A stretch of DNA of 64,000 nucleotides from Paenalcaligenes faecalis (GCF_027557445.1 NZ_CP106841.1:1846001-1910000); one strand, 5' to 3'. Shown: positions 36,507 through 48,219, counted from the stretch's first letter. Notes: generated from the letters alone by a model not told the origin. Program-made: numbers and translations.

Positions 36507-37439
36507 TTAATCCAACACATCAGGCACAATCGTGCGCTGAATGCTGCTATCTAGCGACTCATAGCCAAAATAATTGATTAGCTCGTACAAGTCAGCGCGA
36601 GTTTGCATATTTTTCACCTGCCCCGCTGCTGTCCCTGTTTGTTTTAGCTCGTTGTAAAACGCTTCTTGGGCTTTAGCCGCAATACGTAAACTGGAAACAG
36701 GCCAAATGGCCATGGCATAGCCCATGGCCTCAAACTGCGTGGCAGAGGTTTGTGGTGTACGACCAAACTCCGTCATATTGGCTAACAACGGGGCATCAAT
36801 CGCAGCAGCAAATGCCTTAAACTGGTCCTCATCGGCTAAAGCCTCTGGGAAAATAGCATCCGCACCCGCCTCTACATAGCGACGTGCTCGATCAATAGCG
36901 ACATCTAAGCCCTCGGTCGCCACAGCATCCGTGCGTGCAATAATACGCAAATCACGTCGGGCCCGTGCCGCTGCTGCAATTTTTTGCGCCATCTCATCAG
37001 CAGAAACCAATTGCTTGCCGTTCAAATGACCACATTTTTTTGGTAGGACTTGATCCTCAAGCTGTACCGCAGCCACACCCACGTCCTCGAGCTCACGCAC
37101 AAGACGCATCGTATTTAATGCTTCACCAAATCCGGTATCACCATCAACGACCAGTGGTATACGTACCGCTCGCACTATAGCGCGAGCACGATCTACCAAT
37201 TCATCCATCGTGATTAAGCCCAAATCAGGCAAGCCCAACGAAGCGGTTAATGCACCCCCAGATAAATACAATGCATCAAACCCCGCCTGACGAGCCAGTA
37301 AAGCGCCAATAGGGTCATAGGCGCCCGCAATCGAAATAAATTCTTTATTCGTCCATTTTTTTGCTAATTCCGCCCCTAGCCCTGTTGGTGTAGGTTGCTC
37401 TAACCAAACGGCTGCGGCTTCGTTATGTTGCTGATCCAT
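36507..37439 (-). CDS. Isocitrate lyase/PEP mutase family enzyme, methylisocitrate lyase-like
   Basis: The protein (310 residues from the ATG at 37439, with GGGAG upstream; 318 from an upstream ATG) has the ICL/PEPM fold: LYLSGGALTASLGLPDLGLI, VDGDTGFGEALNTMRLVREL, and the catalytic KKCGH loop in LPKKCGHLNGK. This best fits PrpB-type 2-methylisocitrate lyase or a close oxaloacetate decarboxylase relative. No prpC/prpD lies beside it, so the pathway is uncertain. Its 3' end is 3 bp from convergent lpxH. Confidence 0.82.
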   Translation of the reverse strand: MDQQHNEAAAVWLEQPTPTGLGAELAKKWTNKEFISIAGAYDPIGALLARQAGFDALYLSGGALTASLGLPDLGLITMDELVDRARAIVRAVRIPLVVDGDTGFGEALNTMRLVRELEDVGVAAVQLEDQVLPKKCGHLNGKQLVSADEMAQKIAAAARARRDLRIIARTDAVATEGLDVAIDRARRYVEAGADAIFPEALADEDQFKAFAAAIDAPLLANMTEFGRTPQTSATQFEAMGYAMAIWPVSSLRIAAKAQEAFYNELKQTGTAAGQVKNMQTRADLYELINYFGYESLDSSIQRTIVPDVLD

Positions 37440-37539
37440 TTTAATCTCCCTGTTCGAGCGCAATTAGCGCTATCTCTCTTTGCAGTTAAAGTTGGCCCTC
37501 TAGGGCTTGCCAGCTAAATGGTAGATGTCGACGCCTGAG

Positions 37540-38391
37540 TCAACGCAAATAAAGCCAAGCCAAAACAACAGCCCCTAATGCAATACGATACCAAGCAAAG
37601 GGACGATAGGTTCGTTTAGAGACAAATCGCAATACGGCTTTGACTAAAAATAAAGCACTAAAAAAGGCAGCAATAAAACCCACCACAATACCCCAGGTCT
37701 GGTCAGGGTTTAATGCTGCCCCATTTTTATATAAATCATAAACGGTGGCGGCCAACATCGTAGGCATGGCCAAAAAAAAGGAAAATTCCGTCGCTGTTTT
37801 TCGTTGAATACCCGCCAGCATGCCCCCGACAATGGTTGCCCCTGATCTAGAGGTCCCAGGTACCATCGCCAAGCACTGCGAAAACCCGACAACTAGGGCT
37901 TGTTTCCAACTGATGTCTTCCATGGTATATGCCGTTGCTTTTTCGGAAACCGCCGTCTCATTACTGCCATGCTTTGCATAAGCAGGTTTACGCTCTACCC
38001 ACAACATAATCAGCCCGCCCAATACCAAGGTAAATACAAACACCAATGGATTATGAAAAAGCATTTTGATGTATTTAATCGTTAAAGCACCAATTACTGC
38101 TGCGGGTAAGAAAGCTAAAATCAAATTACGCATAAACATAATTTCAGACCTATCACCAGTAAATACACCGGTAATTAGCTGAATAATGCGTGCTCTGAAT
38201 AACCAAATCACAGCCAAAATAGAGCCAAACTGGATCACTACCTCAAATACCTTATTATCATCAGAGGGAAATGAAATCCACTCGGCCAATAAAAGTAAAT
38301 GCGCGGTGCTAGAAACCGGAATGAACTCCGTAAAGCCTTCGATCAGTCCCAATAAAAGCGCTTTTAATAAATACCAGTAATAGTCAGTCAT
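37540..38391 (-). CDS. uppP: Undecaprenyl-diphosphatase
   Basis: The 283-residue membrane protein recycles undecaprenyl diphosphate for peptidoglycan and other glycans and gives bacitracin tolerance. The signatures LIEGFTEFIPVSSTAHLLLL and MVPGTSRSGATIVGGML contain the Glu and Ser/Arg active residues. Several hydrophobic helices follow. It lies 9 bp from the TerC-like gene in the same direction. Confidence 0.96.
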   Translation of the reverse strand: MTDYYWYLLKALLLGLIEGFTEFIPVSSTAHLLLLAEWISFPSDDNKVFEVVIQFGSILAVIWLFRARIIQLITGVFTGDRSEIMFMRNLILAFLPAAVIGALTIKYIKMLFHNPLVFVFTLVLGGLIMLWVERKPAYAKHGSNETAVSEKATAYTMEDISWKQALVVGFSQCLAMVPGTSRSGATIVGGMLAGIQRKTATEFSFFLAMPTMLAATVYDLYKNGAALNPDQTWGIVVGFIAAFFSALFLVKAVLRFVSKRTYRPFAWYRIALGAVVLAWLYLR

Positions 38392-38400
38392 GATGCAACC

Positions 38401-39990
38401 TTAACTATGCGATTCGTCAGAAGGAAAATGAGGCTCAAGACGCTGACGTTCAATCGCAACACTTGATATACGACGACCGTCTAACTCTTTTACCGTAAAG
38501 TGGAACTCAAAAGGCCCCCACTCTAAAGAGCATGCGTCCTCTGGTTTGGGCAATGCACCAAATCGCTCTAGTAAATAACCTGCTAAGGTCGAGTATTCCT
38601 CGCTCTCATCAATCAAGCCATCAATCTCTAGAACTTGCTCTAGGTGGTGTAAGTCTGCGGCCCCATCCACCAACCAATGGTTCTCATCTATGACCTCGAT
38701 GTCGGCGCTTTCATCCTCATCGGGAAACTCACCCGCAATCGCCTCAAAAATATCAATAGGCGTCACCACCCCTTCGATGGCACCAAACTCGTCCGTGACC
38801 AGCGCTAACTGCCCTCTGGCCTCTTTGAACAGTTCCATTAACTGTAAAATACCAATGGACTCATGAACAATAACTGGCTCACGAAGTTTATTCAAATGAA
38901 TCCGATTATCCGTAATCAAATCAGCAATTAACTCTTTGGCCTGACCCAGTCCAATCACCTCATCTAATGAGCCTCTACATACTGGCATATAGCTATGAGG
39001 CTCACTTTCGATATAAGCTTTAATTTGCTCCATCGGGTCTTCAATATTGATCCACGTCACGTCATTGCGAGGCGTCATAATAGAACGCACATTGCGTTCA
39101 GATAACGTCAGTACTCCGCTGACCATATTGCGCTCCTCGTCACCAAAAACTAGACTTGGATCTTGGGGCGTAAACTCGGCATTTTCAGCTAGGTTTTCTA
39201 CCTCGGTGACAGGGCGTTTGCCTAGCATACGCAATACCGTCTCTGCAGTGCGCTCACGCATAGGGCGACGTGCCTCAGCCTTACGTTGGTTGCGGTGGGC
39301 AATTTGGTTTAGCGCCTCTACCATGACCGAGAAAGCAATGGCGGCATAGAGGTACCCTTTAGGCACTGCCACACCGTAACCCTCTGCCAAGAGCGAGAAA
39401 CCGATCATGAGTAAGAAACCCAAACACAGAATCACGACGGTGGGGTGTTTGTTTACAAAGGTGGTTAAGGGCTTAGAGGCCACAATCATCAAACCAATTG
39501 CAATCAGTACCGCAATCATCATGATCGTTAAATGCTCTACCATACCGACAGCGGTAATAACGGCATCAATCGAGAACACGGCATCAAGAATCACAATCTG
39601 CGTCACGATCACCCAGAAGCTGGCATACATGCGTGAGCCCGAGGCGTGTTGCACCGTGGGATCCAGCCGTTCGCGTATTTCCAGCGTACCCTTAAAGAGT
39701 AGGAATAAGCCCCCTACGATCAATATGACGTCTCGGCCCGAGAATTCGTGACCAAACAGGCTAATCCACGGCTCGGTCAAGGTAATGAGCCATGACATGA
39801 TCGTGAGCAAACCCAAACGCATTAATAACGCTAAGGACAATCCGATAACACGAGCTTTATCGCGTTGGTGTGGTGGTAGTTTATCCACCAAAATCGCAAT
39901 GAAAATCAAGTTATCAATACCAAGTACGATCTCTAAGATGACCAGTGTAAATAACCCGGCCCAAGCCGTTGGGTCTGCTATCCACTCCAT
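38401..39990 (-). CDS. TerC-family membrane protein with CBS pair and CorC/HlyC domain
   Basis: The first 235 residues form a TerC membrane domain ([20 protein letters not shown]; Asp-rich metal-like motifs; [14 protein letters not shown]). Then come two CBS repeats ([23 protein letters not shown]... to [20 protein letters not shown]) and a CorC_HlyC domain ([20 protein letters not shown]). It is the YoaE/YegH type of E. coli, thought to be involved in metal or exoenzyme-related membrane functions. The ion handled is not known. Confidence 0.9.
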   Translation of the reverse strand: MEWIADPTAWAGLFTLVILEIVLGIDNLIFIAILVDKLPPHQRDKARVIGLSLALLMRLGLLTIMSWLITLTEPWISLFGHEFSGRDVILIVGGLFLLFKGTLEIRERLDPTVQHASGSRMYASFWVIVTQIVILDAVFSIDAVITAVGMVEHLTIMMIAVLIAIGLMIVASKPLTTFVNKHPTVVILCLGFLLMIGFSLLAEGYGVAVPKGYLYAAIAFSVMVEALNQIAHRNQRKAEARRPMRERTAETVLRMLGKRPVTEVENLAENAEFTPQDPSLVFGDEERNMVSGVLTLSERNVRSIMTPRNDVTWINIEDPMEQIKAYIESEPHSYMPVCRGSLDEVIGLGQAKELIADLITDNRIHLNKLREPVIVHESIGILQLMELFKEARGQLALVTDEFGAIEGVVTPIDIFEAIAGEFPDEDESADIEVIDENHWLVDGAADLHHLEQVLEIDGLIDESEEYSTLAGYLLERFGALPKPEDACSLEWGPFEFHFTVKELDGRRISSVAIERQRLEPHFPSDESHS

Positions 39991-40012
39991 TTAAGGGGCT
40001 CCGTGTCTAAAA

Positions 40013-40046
40013 AAAGGAAAAAAAAGCCACCGCCCAAGCAGTGGCT
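40013..40046 (-). terminator. Terminator behind the inositol monophosphatase gene
   Basis: On the minus strand AGCCACTGC pairs with GCGGTGGCT around a TTGG loop (40025-40046) and is followed by a T8-rich run. It separates suhB from the TerC-like gene. Confidence 0.85.
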
Positions 40047-40060
40047 CTTGCAAACGCAAG

Positions 40061-40855
40061 TTAGTCTTGCAAATGCATTAACATTTGAGGGAATAGCTTA
40101 GGTGTAGCCGCTAAGATATCACCCGTTTTATACCAGCTTTGCTCGCCCTCTAAATCGCCCACTAAAGCACCCGCCTCCATGGCAATCAGAGCACCCGCAG
40201 CCATATCCCATGGTTTGAGGTTGGTTGCGCAAAAACCATCTAAACGACCACATGCCACATAGGCTAAATCCAGGACGGTAGAGCCAGTGCGACGCACTGC
40301 TGCACACTCACGAAGTAAGCCGGAAAACGCGGAGCTACTGGTTAAAGCACCACCAGAACCAGCCACATGCGCACCAATTAATGCATCATGGTAACGACGT
40401 TGATCTGATACGCGGATACGACGATCATCTAAAAAGGCGCCATTACCACGACTTGCAGTAAAGATCTCATTGCTGGTTGGATCGAAAATAACCGCATGAG
40501 TTAACTGCCCACGATGCAATGCGGCAATAGACACGGCATAATGAGGGAAACCATGAATAAAGTTAGTTGTGCCATCTAATGGATCAATGACCCATTGATA
40601 TTCAACCCCACCTTTGCCGACCTTTTCTGCGTCGGGTTGACGATCACCAGATTCTTCACCTAAAAATGCATGATCTGGGTAGGCTTCGGCTAAAACTTCT
40701 ATAATGGCTTCTTCGACGGCCTGATCGACCTCGGTTACATAATCACTGGGGCCTTTGCGTGCAACATGCACTCGTTCAAGGTCGCGACTGGCGCGGGTAA
40801 TAATATCGCCTGCACGGCGTGCCGCTTTGATAGCGGTAAATAGCATCGGGTGCAT
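40061..40855 (-). CDS. suhB: Inositol monophosphatase family protein
   Basis: The 264-residue protein has the lithium-sensitive phosphatase motifs: LGEESGD near residue 65, WVIDPLDGTTNFIHGFPHYA near 90, and LKPWDMAAGALIAMEAGA near 215. SuhB hydrolyses inositol phosphates and in E. coli also supports rRNA transcription antitermination. Divergent from trmJ with an 80-bp gap. Start MHPMLFTAIKAARRAGDIIT is typical. Confidence 0.93.
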   Translation of the reverse strand: MHPMLFTAIKAARRAGDIITRASRDLERVHVARKGPSDYVTEVDQAVEEAIIEVLAEAYPDHAFLGEESGDRQPDAEKVGKGGVEYQWVIDPLDGTTNFIHGFPHYAVSIAALHRGQLTHAVIFDPTSNEIFTASRGNGAFLDDRRIRVSDQRRYHDALIGAHVAGSGGALTSSSAFSGLLRECAAVRRTGSTVLDLAYVACGRLDGFCATNLKPWDMAAGALIAMEAGALVGDLEGEQSWYKTGDILAATPKLFPQMLMHLQD

Positions 40856-40934
40856 AGATTTCCGTAATTCTTAAAAATAAGCCCTAAAATAACCATGTTT
40901 TATCACAAGGGCTAACAACAGTTTAGTATTTTAA

Positions 40935-41768
40935 ATGACTCCGACCCAACAAGAGCCTTTATTCAACCACATTCGTTTTATTATGGTTGAGCCTAGTCAC
41001 CCGGGCAACGTCGGTGCTGCCGCCAGAGCCATCAAAACCATGGGTTTTAACCAATTGTGTTTGGTTAAACCGAAATTGCCCACCATCATAACGCATGAAA
41101 ATGCAATTGCGATGGCAAGCGGCGCGACTGACGTGCTGGAAAACGCCGTCATCTTTGACTCGCTGGAACAAGCCTTAGCCCCAGTTTCATTGGCTTTCGC
41201 CTTGACTTCACGCCCCCGATACATCGGGCCGCCGCCAAAAACCATACGCCAAAGCGCACAAATTAGCGCCTCTCATTTACAACAACATTCTACAGGGCAA
41301 GTTGCCATTGTATTAGGTACTGAACGCACTGGCCTAGAAAATAACGATATTAATCAGTGTCAGTATGTTTGCTATATCCCAGCTAACCCAGAATACAGCT
41401 CTTTAAATGTGGCTCAGGCACTACAACTCGCTGCGTGGGAGATGCGCCATGCCTTGCTAGAGCTATTGGATTTACACCAAGAATTGCGTACGCCCGGCAA
41501 AATCCTAGAAAGCGATTTGCCCGCCTCGCAAGAACAAGTCCAAGCCTTTTTAACACATTGGGAGCAAGCCCTCATTGGGATTGACTTTTTAGACCCGACG
41601 AATCCAAAAAAGCTGTTGCTACGCATGCAGCAACTATTTACGCGTAGTCAACTCAGTCAAAATGAAGTCGCTATGCTAAGAGGGGTTTGCACCGCAATGA
41701 TTAAAACCGCCCGTAAAATAGAGAATGCTACGATTAATACAGACCCCACAGCGAAATCCTCCAGCTAA
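40935..41768 (+). CDS. trmJ: tRNA (cytidine/uridine-2'-O-)-methyltransferase
   Basis: TrmJ methylates the ribose at position 32 of tRNA. SPOUT signatures are ILVEPSHPGNVGAAARAIKT (here IMVEPSHPGNVGAAARAIKT), VAIVLGTERTGLENNDI and YSSLNVAQALQLAAWEMRHA, the last forming the knot. The 277-residue length is normal, including the C-terminal helical extension. It is followed by cysE after 18 bp. Confidence 0.94.
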   Translation: MTPTQQEPLFNHIRFIMVEPSHPGNVGAAARAIKTMGFNQLCLVKPKLPTIITHENAIAMASGATDVLENAVIFDSLEQALAPVSLAFALTSRPRYIGPPPKTIRQSAQISASHLQQHSTGQVAIVLGTERTGLENNDINQCQYVCYIPANPEYSSLNVAQALQLAAWEMRHALLELLDLHQELRTPGKILESDLPASQEQVQAFLTHWEQALIGIDFLDPTNPKKLLLRMQQLFTRSQLSQNEVAMLRGVCTAMIKTARKIENATINTDPTAKSSS

Positions 41769-41786
41769 AGGCTATAGTACGTCATT

Positions 41787-42689
41787 ATGTTTAAACAATT
41801 ACGCGAAGACATCGATTGCATTTACGAACGCGACCCCGCCGCACGCAGCCGCTGGGAAATTTTGACTTGTTACCCCGGTCTACACGCTATTTTAGTGCAT
41901 CGCTTATCCCACCGCTTATGGAATACCGGGTTTTTATGGCTAGCTCGTTTTGTATCTCATTTGGCCCGTATTTTTACTGGCATTGAAATCCATCCCGGCG
42001 CCCAAATTGGTAAACGTGTATTCTTTGATCATGGTCATGGCATTGTGGTGGGTGAAACCGCCATTATTGGTGATGACTGTACTATTTACCAAGGAGTCAC
42101 CTTGGGCGGCACCAGTCTATACAAGGGCACAAAACGTCACCCCACCCTAGAATCAGGGGTCGTGGTGGGTGCTGGCGCACAAATCTTAGGTGGCTTCACC
42201 GTAGGAGAAAACGCCAAAATCGGCTCAAATGCCGTGGTCGTCAAACCCGTTCCCGCAAATGCGACTGCCGTGGGTAATCCGGCTCGGATTATCACCAAAG
42301 AAGACAAATCTGCCCCCGAGCCCAACCAAGACTCTGAGACGACTACAACCAGCTCAGCCCCTGAGGGCATACTGACACCTAATACTCACCCCTGTAAGGC
42401 TGAGTGGACAGGCAAGCCGCTTAAAGAGCTGCTGGAGCGTAGCGCTAGAACACAATCAGGACAAACCAAACCCATACACCAAGCCAGCAATGATGCCTTT
42501 GCTGCCTACGCCGTAGACAACACAAATAATGATCCGTTGGTACAAGTCATTCATGAGTTAATCAATCACTCTGCCCAACAAGAACAACGCATCAGTAAAC
42601 TGTGTAGTGCCTTAGAGGAATTAGGTCAACGTGTAGAAAACGGTCAACAGCCCTTAGATGTTGAACGCCTTAATAAAATGATGGAGTGA
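41787..42689 (+). CDS. cysE: Serine O-acetyltransferase
   Basis: CysE acetylates serine, the first step of cysteine synthesis. The left-handed beta-helix has hexapeptide repeats ([60 protein letters not shown]). The catalytic His is in [12 protein letters not shown]. The enzyme core ends near residue 170. The remaining 130 residues are low-complexity and charged with an Asn/Gln-rich tail, longer than in compact SATs. It overlaps the IclR gene region at its stop. Confidence 0.93.
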   Translation: MFKQLREDIDCIYERDPAARSRWEILTCYPGLHAILVHRLSHRLWNTGFLWLARFVSHLARIFTGIEIHPGAQIGKRVFFDHGHGIVVGETAIIGDDCTIYQGVTLGGTSLYKGTKRHPTLESGVVVGAGAQILGGFTVGENAKIGSNAVVVKPVPANATAVGNPARIITKEDKSAPEPNQDSETTTTSSAPEGILTPNTHPCKAEWTGKPLKELLERSARTQSGQTKPIHQASNDAFAAYAVDNTNNDPLVQVIHELINHSAQQEQRISKLCSALEELGQRVENGQQPLDVERLNKMME

Positions 42690-42694
42690 CATAC

Positions 42695-43459
42695 ATGACT
42701 GCTGCTAACACCGATAATAGCTCAGGGCCACGAACGCTACGACGAGGTTTACAGATACTACAGACACTTCAAGCCCATGATGAAAGTGGTTTAAGCGTCA
42801 CCGAGCTATCTCGACTGACCGGTCTACAGCGACCTACTATTTATCGTCTACTCGCAGCCCTAACAGAGTGTAACTTTGTGCAAGCAGTGGGTAAAACACG
42901 CCGTTATGCAGCAGCCAAACAACACACCGCTCATACTGAAAATGAACATCATTTAGTCGAAATAGCCAAGCCTTTTATGCGCGAATTAGCCTTTAAGGTC
43001 GGTGACGCTGTTTTTTTAGTTATACGCGAAAATAACAGCTCATTAACGCTATGGCGTGAGATTGGGCCGTACCCAGTGCAAATTTTGGGTACTTATGTCA
43101 ATAAACGCCAACCTCTAGGGGTAGGGTCGGCCGGGATGGCCTTACTTTCTCGACTTGATGACAACACCGTTGATCAAATCATCGAGGCCAACAGTAATGA
43201 TCTAGATCAGTTTGGTGGCATGACTCAGCGCGAAATGCGTCAACTCATCACCAACACAAGAACACGAGGCTATTCCGTCGTAGGAAATTACGCAGTTCGA
43301 GGTGCATTGGGTGTGGGGTGTGCTCTATGTAGCAGCCAAGGCCATCCACTTTTAGCAGTTAGCGTCACCGCCATCACAGAGCGTATGCCAGCACGTCGCC
43401 AAAAAGAAATTGCACGTCTTATCAATCAAACGCTAGATCAGATCGCAGAAAAAATCTAA
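42695..43459 (+). CDS. IclR family transcriptional regulator
   Basis: The N-terminal winged helix is LRRGLQILQTLQAHDESGLS and TELSRLTGLQRPTIYRLLAA. The C-terminal effector domain spans about 80-255 (VGDAVFLVIRENNSSLTLWR; GYSVVGNYAVRGALGVGCAL). The start at 42695 is preferred for GGAG 8 nt upstream. IclR regulators usually control catabolic genes; no obvious target lies next to it, the downstream neighbour being a convergent channel gene. Confidence 0.9.
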   Translation: MTAANTDNSSGPRTLRRGLQILQTLQAHDESGLSVTELSRLTGLQRPTIYRLLAALTECNFVQAVGKTRRYAAAKQHTAHTENEHHLVEIAKPFMRELAFKVGDAVFLVIRENNSSLTLWREIGPYPVQILGTYVNKRQPLGVGSAGMALLSRLDDNTVDQIIEANSNDLDQFGGMTQREMRQLITNTRTRGYSVVGNYAVRGALGVGCALCSSQGHPLLAVSVTAITERMPARRQKEIARLINQTLDQIAEKI

Positions 43460-43504
43460 TGTTCCCAATACTGACGTAGCTCATAACCGTAGCCCTAAAC
43501 AGAA

Positions 43505-43537
43505 AGGCCCCTAACACATTCCTCGTGACAGGGGCCT
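43505..43537. terminator. Hairpin between convergent IclR and mscS genes
   Basis: AGGCCCCT (43505-43512) pairs perfectly with AGGGGCCT (43530-43537). On the minus strand a short TTTCTGTTT follows, so it serves best as the mscS terminator. Confidence 0.6.
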
Positions 43538-43573
43538 AACTACATTGACTCTAAAAAAGCGATTTAATAACAA

Positions 43574-44401
43574 CTACGCTGCTTTTTCATCTTTTAATAC
43601 GGCTCTAACTGGAACAGGATGGTTCAGGCCAGCCTCTGCTAAACGCTGCAACACCACGCGATTTAGCTCAAAGCGCACTGTCCAAAAATCATCAACAGCA
43701 GTCCAAGCCCGTACATTTACCGTGACGGTACTGTCTTTATAATCACTCACAAAAACTAAAGGTGCTGGGTCTTTCAGCACACTGCTGTGATTATCTACCA
43801 GTTCTTGTAACACGGCTAAAGCTTGATCTAGATCGTCTCCATAGCGCACCCCTACTGCGATATCCATACGTCGGGTAGAGTTACGACTATAGTTGATGAT
43901 AGGGTTACCCCAAATCAGGCTATTAGGCAAACAAAAGTTCACGCCATCCGACTGAACAAATTTAGTTAAAAACAAGCCGACCTCATAGACCGTACCATCG
44001 CCCTTACCCACAATAGAAACAAACTCTCCAGCGCGAATAGGACGCAATACCAACAACATAATTCCCGAAGCAATATTTTGTAAGGTGTTTTGCAAAGCCA
44101 AGCCTATCGCTAAACCTGCTGCACCCAAAATAGCAATAATACTGGCCGTCTGCACCCCAAATCGGGCTAGCACAGCAATAAGCACAAAAACGCGAATAGT
44201 CCAAACCACTACGGTCTGAGCAATAGGAACAACCGTCACATCAATATGCGTAGATCGTTGCGCAACTTTTCTGACCCAGCGGCCTGCGACGTTTGACAGC
44301 CACCAGCCTATAACAAGAATAGCTAGAGCAAAAAGTAAATTAATCGCCATCGCCTCTAACCAAGGTAATGTCCCTAAATGGGTAGAAATTTGATCTGGCA
44401 T
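43574..44401 (-). CDS. mscS: Small-conductance mechanosensitive channel (MscS family)
   Basis: MscS opens under membrane tension to release solutes after osmotic downshock. From the ATG at 44401 (GGAG 7 nt upstream) it has 275 residues. The pore helix reads ILGAAGLAIGLALQNTLQNI with the Ala/Gly packing pattern, followed by ASGIMLLVLRPIRAGEFV and a cytoplasmic beta domain (RRMDIAVGVRYGDDLDQALA). Length matches E. coli MscS. Confidence 0.94.
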   Translation of the reverse strand: MPDQISTHLGTLPWLEAMAINLLFALAILVIGWWLSNVAGRWVRKVAQRSTHIDVTVVPIAQTVVVWTIRVFVLIAVLARFGVQTASIIAILGAAGLAIGLALQNTLQNIASGIMLLVLRPIRAGEFVSIVGKGDGTVYEVGLFLTKFVQSDGVNFCLPNSLIWGNPIINYSRNSTRRMDIAVGVRYGDDLDQALAVLQELVDNHSSVLKDPAPLVFVSDYKDSTVTVNVRAWTAVDDFWTVRFELNRVVLQRLAEAGLNHPVPVRAVLKDEKAA

Positions 44402-44551
44402 AACGTACTCCAAAGACAAATAAACAGTACACATCATAGCGATTTTCTGTGACATGCGCAGCGCTTCTTAACTTTACTCACCTTGTTTAATTCAAAATCA
44501 GACCCATGTAAAAATATACGACACAAAAAACTCAACCCATCAGGACCACCT

Positions 44552-45571
44552 ATGTCTAGCCTCTACCCATTATCTGTTCTTGATCTTGCCCCCATTGTTC
44601 AAGGCAGCTCCCCTGCTGAATCATTTAAAAATACAATACAACTCGCCCAGCAAGCTGACGCAGGTCAATTCACACGCTACTGGCTAGCAGAACACCATGG
44701 CATGGTAGGCATAGCAAGCGCAGCAACTTCCGTATTGATTGCCCATGTAGCCAATCATACGCAACGCATCCGTGTAGGGGCTGGCGGTATTATGTTGCCC
44801 AATCACTCTCCTTTAGTCATTGCAGAGCAATTCGGCACCTTAGAATCGTTATTTCCTAATCGCATTGATTTAGGACTAGGTAGAGCTCCCGGTTCAGATC
44901 AGCGCACAGCCCAAGCGTTACGTCGTAACCTACAGTCCGATCCGAATGAATTCCCCCACGATGTCTTAGAGCTGCTTGATTATCTTTCAAATGCTCCCCA
45001 ACAGCCCGTACCCGCTGTACCAGGCAAAGGCACAAATGTGCCGATATGGATTCTAGGCTCCAGTCTTTTTGGCGCTCAACTTGCGGCTATGTTGGGCCTG
45101 CCCTACGCCTTTGCCTCTCATTTTGCCCCCGCACAAATGATGGATGCCATTGCTGTATACCGTTCTCAGTTCAAACCATCCGAATACCTAGCTAAACCGC
45201 ACGTCATGCTAGGCTTTAATGTATTTGCTGCAGATACGGATGAAAAAGCCCATTACTTGGCTTCGTCCTGGCAGCAGTCTTTTGTTAGCTTGCGCCAAGG
45301 CAGACCTATACAGCTCCCTCCTCCGGTGGCGAACTACATTGAACGTAGCGCTGACATAGGCCAAGCCGTTATGGAACATGCGTTAAAATGTGCCGCAATA
45401 GGCTCTCTAGACACGATCACACAGCAAACGCAAGCGTTTATTGATAAAACGGGTGCGGATGAACTGATGGTGACGTGTAATATGTTTGATCAGCAGGCTC
45501 GCTTAGAGTCCTATGCCCTATTAGCCCAAGCGCACAAACAATTACGTCCTGCACCAACGGTTAATCTGTAA
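44552..45571 (+). CDS. LLM-class flavin-dependent oxidoreductase
   Basis: This bacterial luciferase-like monooxygenase (339 residues from the ATG at 44552, with AGGA upstream) has [40 protein letters not shown] and [20 protein letters not shown]. It uses FMNH2. It is of the single-subunit MsnO8/YhbW type, not a LuxA/LuxB pair, and lies 37 kb from the LuxC/LuxE-like genes, so a functional link is unlikely. Substrate unknown. Confidence 0.9.
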   Translation: MSSLYPLSVLDLAPIVQGSSPAESFKNTIQLAQQADAGQFTRYWLAEHHGMVGIASAATSVLIAHVANHTQRIRVGAGGIMLPNHSPLVIAEQFGTLESLFPNRIDLGLGRAPGSDQRTAQALRRNLQSDPNEFPHDVLELLDYLSNAPQQPVPAVPGKGTNVPIWILGSSLFGAQLAAMLGLPYAFASHFAPAQMMDAIAVYRSQFKPSEYLAKPHVMLGFNVFAADTDEKAHYLASSWQQSFVSLRQGRPIQLPPPVANYIERSADIGQAVMEHALKCAAIGSLDTITQQTQAFIDKTGADELMVTCNMFDQQARLESYALLAQAHKQLRPAPTVNL

Positions 45572-45600
45572 GCCGTATTTACCTTTTACGAAGTTTCTCT

Positions 45601-48219
45601 ATGACACAGCCTGATCTTTCCGGTCACACCCCTATGATGCGTCAATACCTGAGTTTAAAAGCCCAGGCTCCCTCTTATCTTTTGTTTTATCGCATGGGGG
45701 ATTTTTATGAGTTATTTTTTGAAGATGCCGAACGTGGAGCACGATTACTGAATTTAACCCTGACCAAACGGGGAAACTCAAATGGGGAACCCATCCCCAT
45801 GGCAGGGGTTCCTTTTCACTCCTTAGAGGGCTATCTAGCACGTCTAGTCGCCTTAGGAGAGTCCATTGCTATCTGTGAACAAATTGGTGACCCAGCCACA
45901 AGCAAAGGCCCAGTAGAACGCCAAATTGTCCGTATCGTCACACCAGGCACTCTGACTGATGATGCGTTATTACCCGCTAAATCTGATCGTATCATTGCGG
46001 CTATCTGTACTGACAACAAACAACCAAATACGATTGGTATTGCATGGATGAATCTGGCCAGTGGTACTTTTAATGTGTATGAATGCGAGGCCAGATTACT
46101 TGATACACAGCTTAGCCGACTACAACCCGTAGAACTCCTGCATGCGGAGCAACATCGTATCAGCTATACAGAGGCTCAACGTTGTGTTGCCCTACCGGAT
46201 TGGCACTTTGCCAAAGACAATGCCTTACAAACTCTACTGGATCATTTCCAAATAGATGATGTCAGCGGTTTTGGCATGCAAGATCTGGATGTGGCCACCT
46301 ATGCTGCAGGCGCACTACTGCGTTATGTCAAGCACACTCAGGCGCAAAATCTCCAGCACATTCAACACATTCAAGTCGAACAACTAGGCGAGTTTGTCGT
46401 TTTAGACAGTGTGAGCCGGAAAAACCTAGAGCTAACAGAAACCATTAGCGGAGAAAACAAACCCACGTTATTTAGCACCATCGATCACTGTGCTACCCCC
46501 ATGGGCTCCCGCCTATTACGACGCTGGCTACACCAGCCTTTACGTCACAATCAAACCGTCTTAGAGCGCCAAGCCATTGTGCAGCTGATTGTAGAAGCAG
46601 CGCAAAAAAACCAACGCCACTCACCACTACAACAACTAAAAAAACAGCTTAGCCCTTTCCCTGATTTAGAGCGCATTGCGACTCGTATCGCCTTAGCATC
46701 AGTGCGCCCCAGAGAACTCGCTAGCTTACGCGAGGCGTTACAGCACTTACCTCTGCTGACTGGTCTGCTCTCCGATCTCAATACAGCTGCCGCCCCCTTA
46801 ACTGGCCTCATCAATGCATTGGCAATGGATGAAGAGGTGCTCGACTTACTACGTCGAGCCATTACGGCGGAACCCGCTCTCATGATTCGAGACGGAGGCG
46901 TCATCGCAGATGGTTATGATGCGGAATTAGATGAGTTACGTACTTTAGCCAACGACAGTGGAGAGTTTTTACTGGCTATAGAAACGCGGGAGCGTGAACG
47001 CACAGGCATTCATACTCTAAAAGTAGAATACAACCGTGTACATGGTTTTTTTATTGAGGTCAGTCGAGCCCAAGCAGACAAAGTTCCTACCGAATACCGT
47101 CGCCGCCAAACTTTAAAAAATGCAGAGCGTTTTATTACCCCTGAACTTAAGGAATGGGAAGATAAGGTACTGTCAGCTAAAGACCGTAGCTTGAGTCGAG
47201 AAAAATTCTTATTTGATGAGCTTTTATCTCAGCTATTCACCTACGCACCTCAACTGTCGGTCGTCGCTGCTGCACTAGCGCAAATTGATGCTCTTGTTAG
47301 CTTTGCCCATCACGCCGTCGAAAATCAATGGGTCGCCCCTGAGTTAAGCGAAAAAGCAGAAATCCGTATCACCGCTGGCCGTCATCCGGTCGTAGAACAT
47401 ACCATTGAACACTTTACCCCCAACGGGTGTGATCTACATGCAAACCGATGTTTATTGATGATCACAGGGCCAAATATGGGGGGTAAATCGACCTATATGC
47501 GCCAAACAGCCCTCATCGCATTATTAGCTCGTACCGGCAGTTTTGTACCAGCCCAACACGCAACGATTGGCCCTATAGATCGTATTTTCACTCGAATTGG
47601 GGCAGCAGATGATCTTGCAGGAGGCCGCTCTACCTTCATGATGGAAATGACTGAGGCCGCCGCTATTTTGTCTTCAGCAACCCGTAACAGTTTAGTGTTA
47701 ATGGATGAGATTGGTCGCGGTACATCGACCTATGACGGTTTGTCTTTAGCATGGGCAATCGCGTTACGTTTAGTTCAACATAATCAATGCTTAACCTTAT
47801 TTGCGACCCATTATTTTGAGTTAACTCGATTACCGGATGAACTGCCCGTGACCGCCAACGTGCATCTCGCAGCGGCTCAAACACAACAAGGCATCGCCTT
47901 TTTACATGAGGTTCGTGAAGGCCCAGCCAGTCGTAGCTATGGGATTCAAGTAGCGCAACGTGCGGGCATTCCCGCTGCTGTAATTCATAATGCATCTATC
48001 GAGCTAGAGCGCCTAGAGCAACTGCATGCTCCGCTGCCACAATTGGACTTATTTTCTGCGCCTATGCCAACGCCCACTGTGGCTACAGCCACATTGAGTC
48101 CAGAACAAGAGCTCGCCTTAGATTTACAGCAAGCGCTTCGTGATCTGGATATTGATGAGCTCAGTCCACGTGCCGCACTAGATTTACTCTACCAATGGCG
48201 CAAGCACTATCAACATTAA
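45601..48219 (+). CDS. mutS: DNA mismatch repair protein MutS
   Basis: MutS recognises mismatches and starts repair with MutL. The 872-residue protein has the mismatch-contacting FxE motif ([14 protein letters not shown]), the Walker [19 protein letters not shown], the Walker [19 protein letters not shown] and the C-terminal HTH region. All parts are present and full length. Confidence 0.97.
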   Translation: MTQPDLSGHTPMMRQYLSLKAQAPSYLLFYRMGDFYELFFEDAERGARLLNLTLTKRGNSNGEPIPMAGVPFHSLEGYLARLVALGESIAICEQIGDPATSKGPVERQIVRIVTPGTLTDDALLPAKSDRIIAAICTDNKQPNTIGIAWMNLASGTFNVYECEARLLDTQLSRLQPVELLHAEQHRISYTEAQRCVALPDWHFAKDNALQTLLDHFQIDDVSGFGMQDLDVATYAAGALLRYVKHTQAQNLQHIQHIQVEQLGEFVVLDSVSRKNLELTETISGENKPTLFSTIDHCATPMGSRLLRRWLHQPLRHNQTVLERQAIVQLIVEAAQKNQRHSPLQQLKKQLSPFPDLERIATRIALASVRPRELASLREALQHLPLLTGLLSDLNTAAAPLTGLINALAMDEEVLDLLRRAITAEPALMIRDGGVIADGYDAELDELRTLANDSGEFLLAIETRERERTGIHTLKVEYNRVHGFFIEVSRAQADKVPTEYRRRQTLKNAERFITPELKEWEDKVLSAKDRSLSREKFLFDELLSQLFTYAPQLSVVAAALAQIDALVSFAHHAVENQWVAPELSEKAEIRITAGRHPVVEHTIEHFTPNGCDLHANRCLLMITGPNMGGKSTYMRQTALIALLARTGSFVPAQHATIGPIDRIFTRIGAADDLAGGRSTFMMEMTEAAAILSSATRNSLVLMDEIGRGTSTYDGLSLAWAIALRLVQHNQCLTLFATHYFELTRLPDELPVTANVHLAAAQTQQGIAFLHEVREGPASRSYGIQVAQRAGIPAAVIHNASIELERLEQLHAPLPQLDLFSAPMPTPTVATATLSPEQELALDLQQALRDLDIDELSPRAALDLLYQWRKHYQH

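Noticed and set aside
44552-45571. Luciferase partner for the LuxC/LuxE-like operon
   Set aside because: It is a single LLM-type oxidoreductase of the common YhbW-like kind, 37 kb away in core sequence, without a second subunit.
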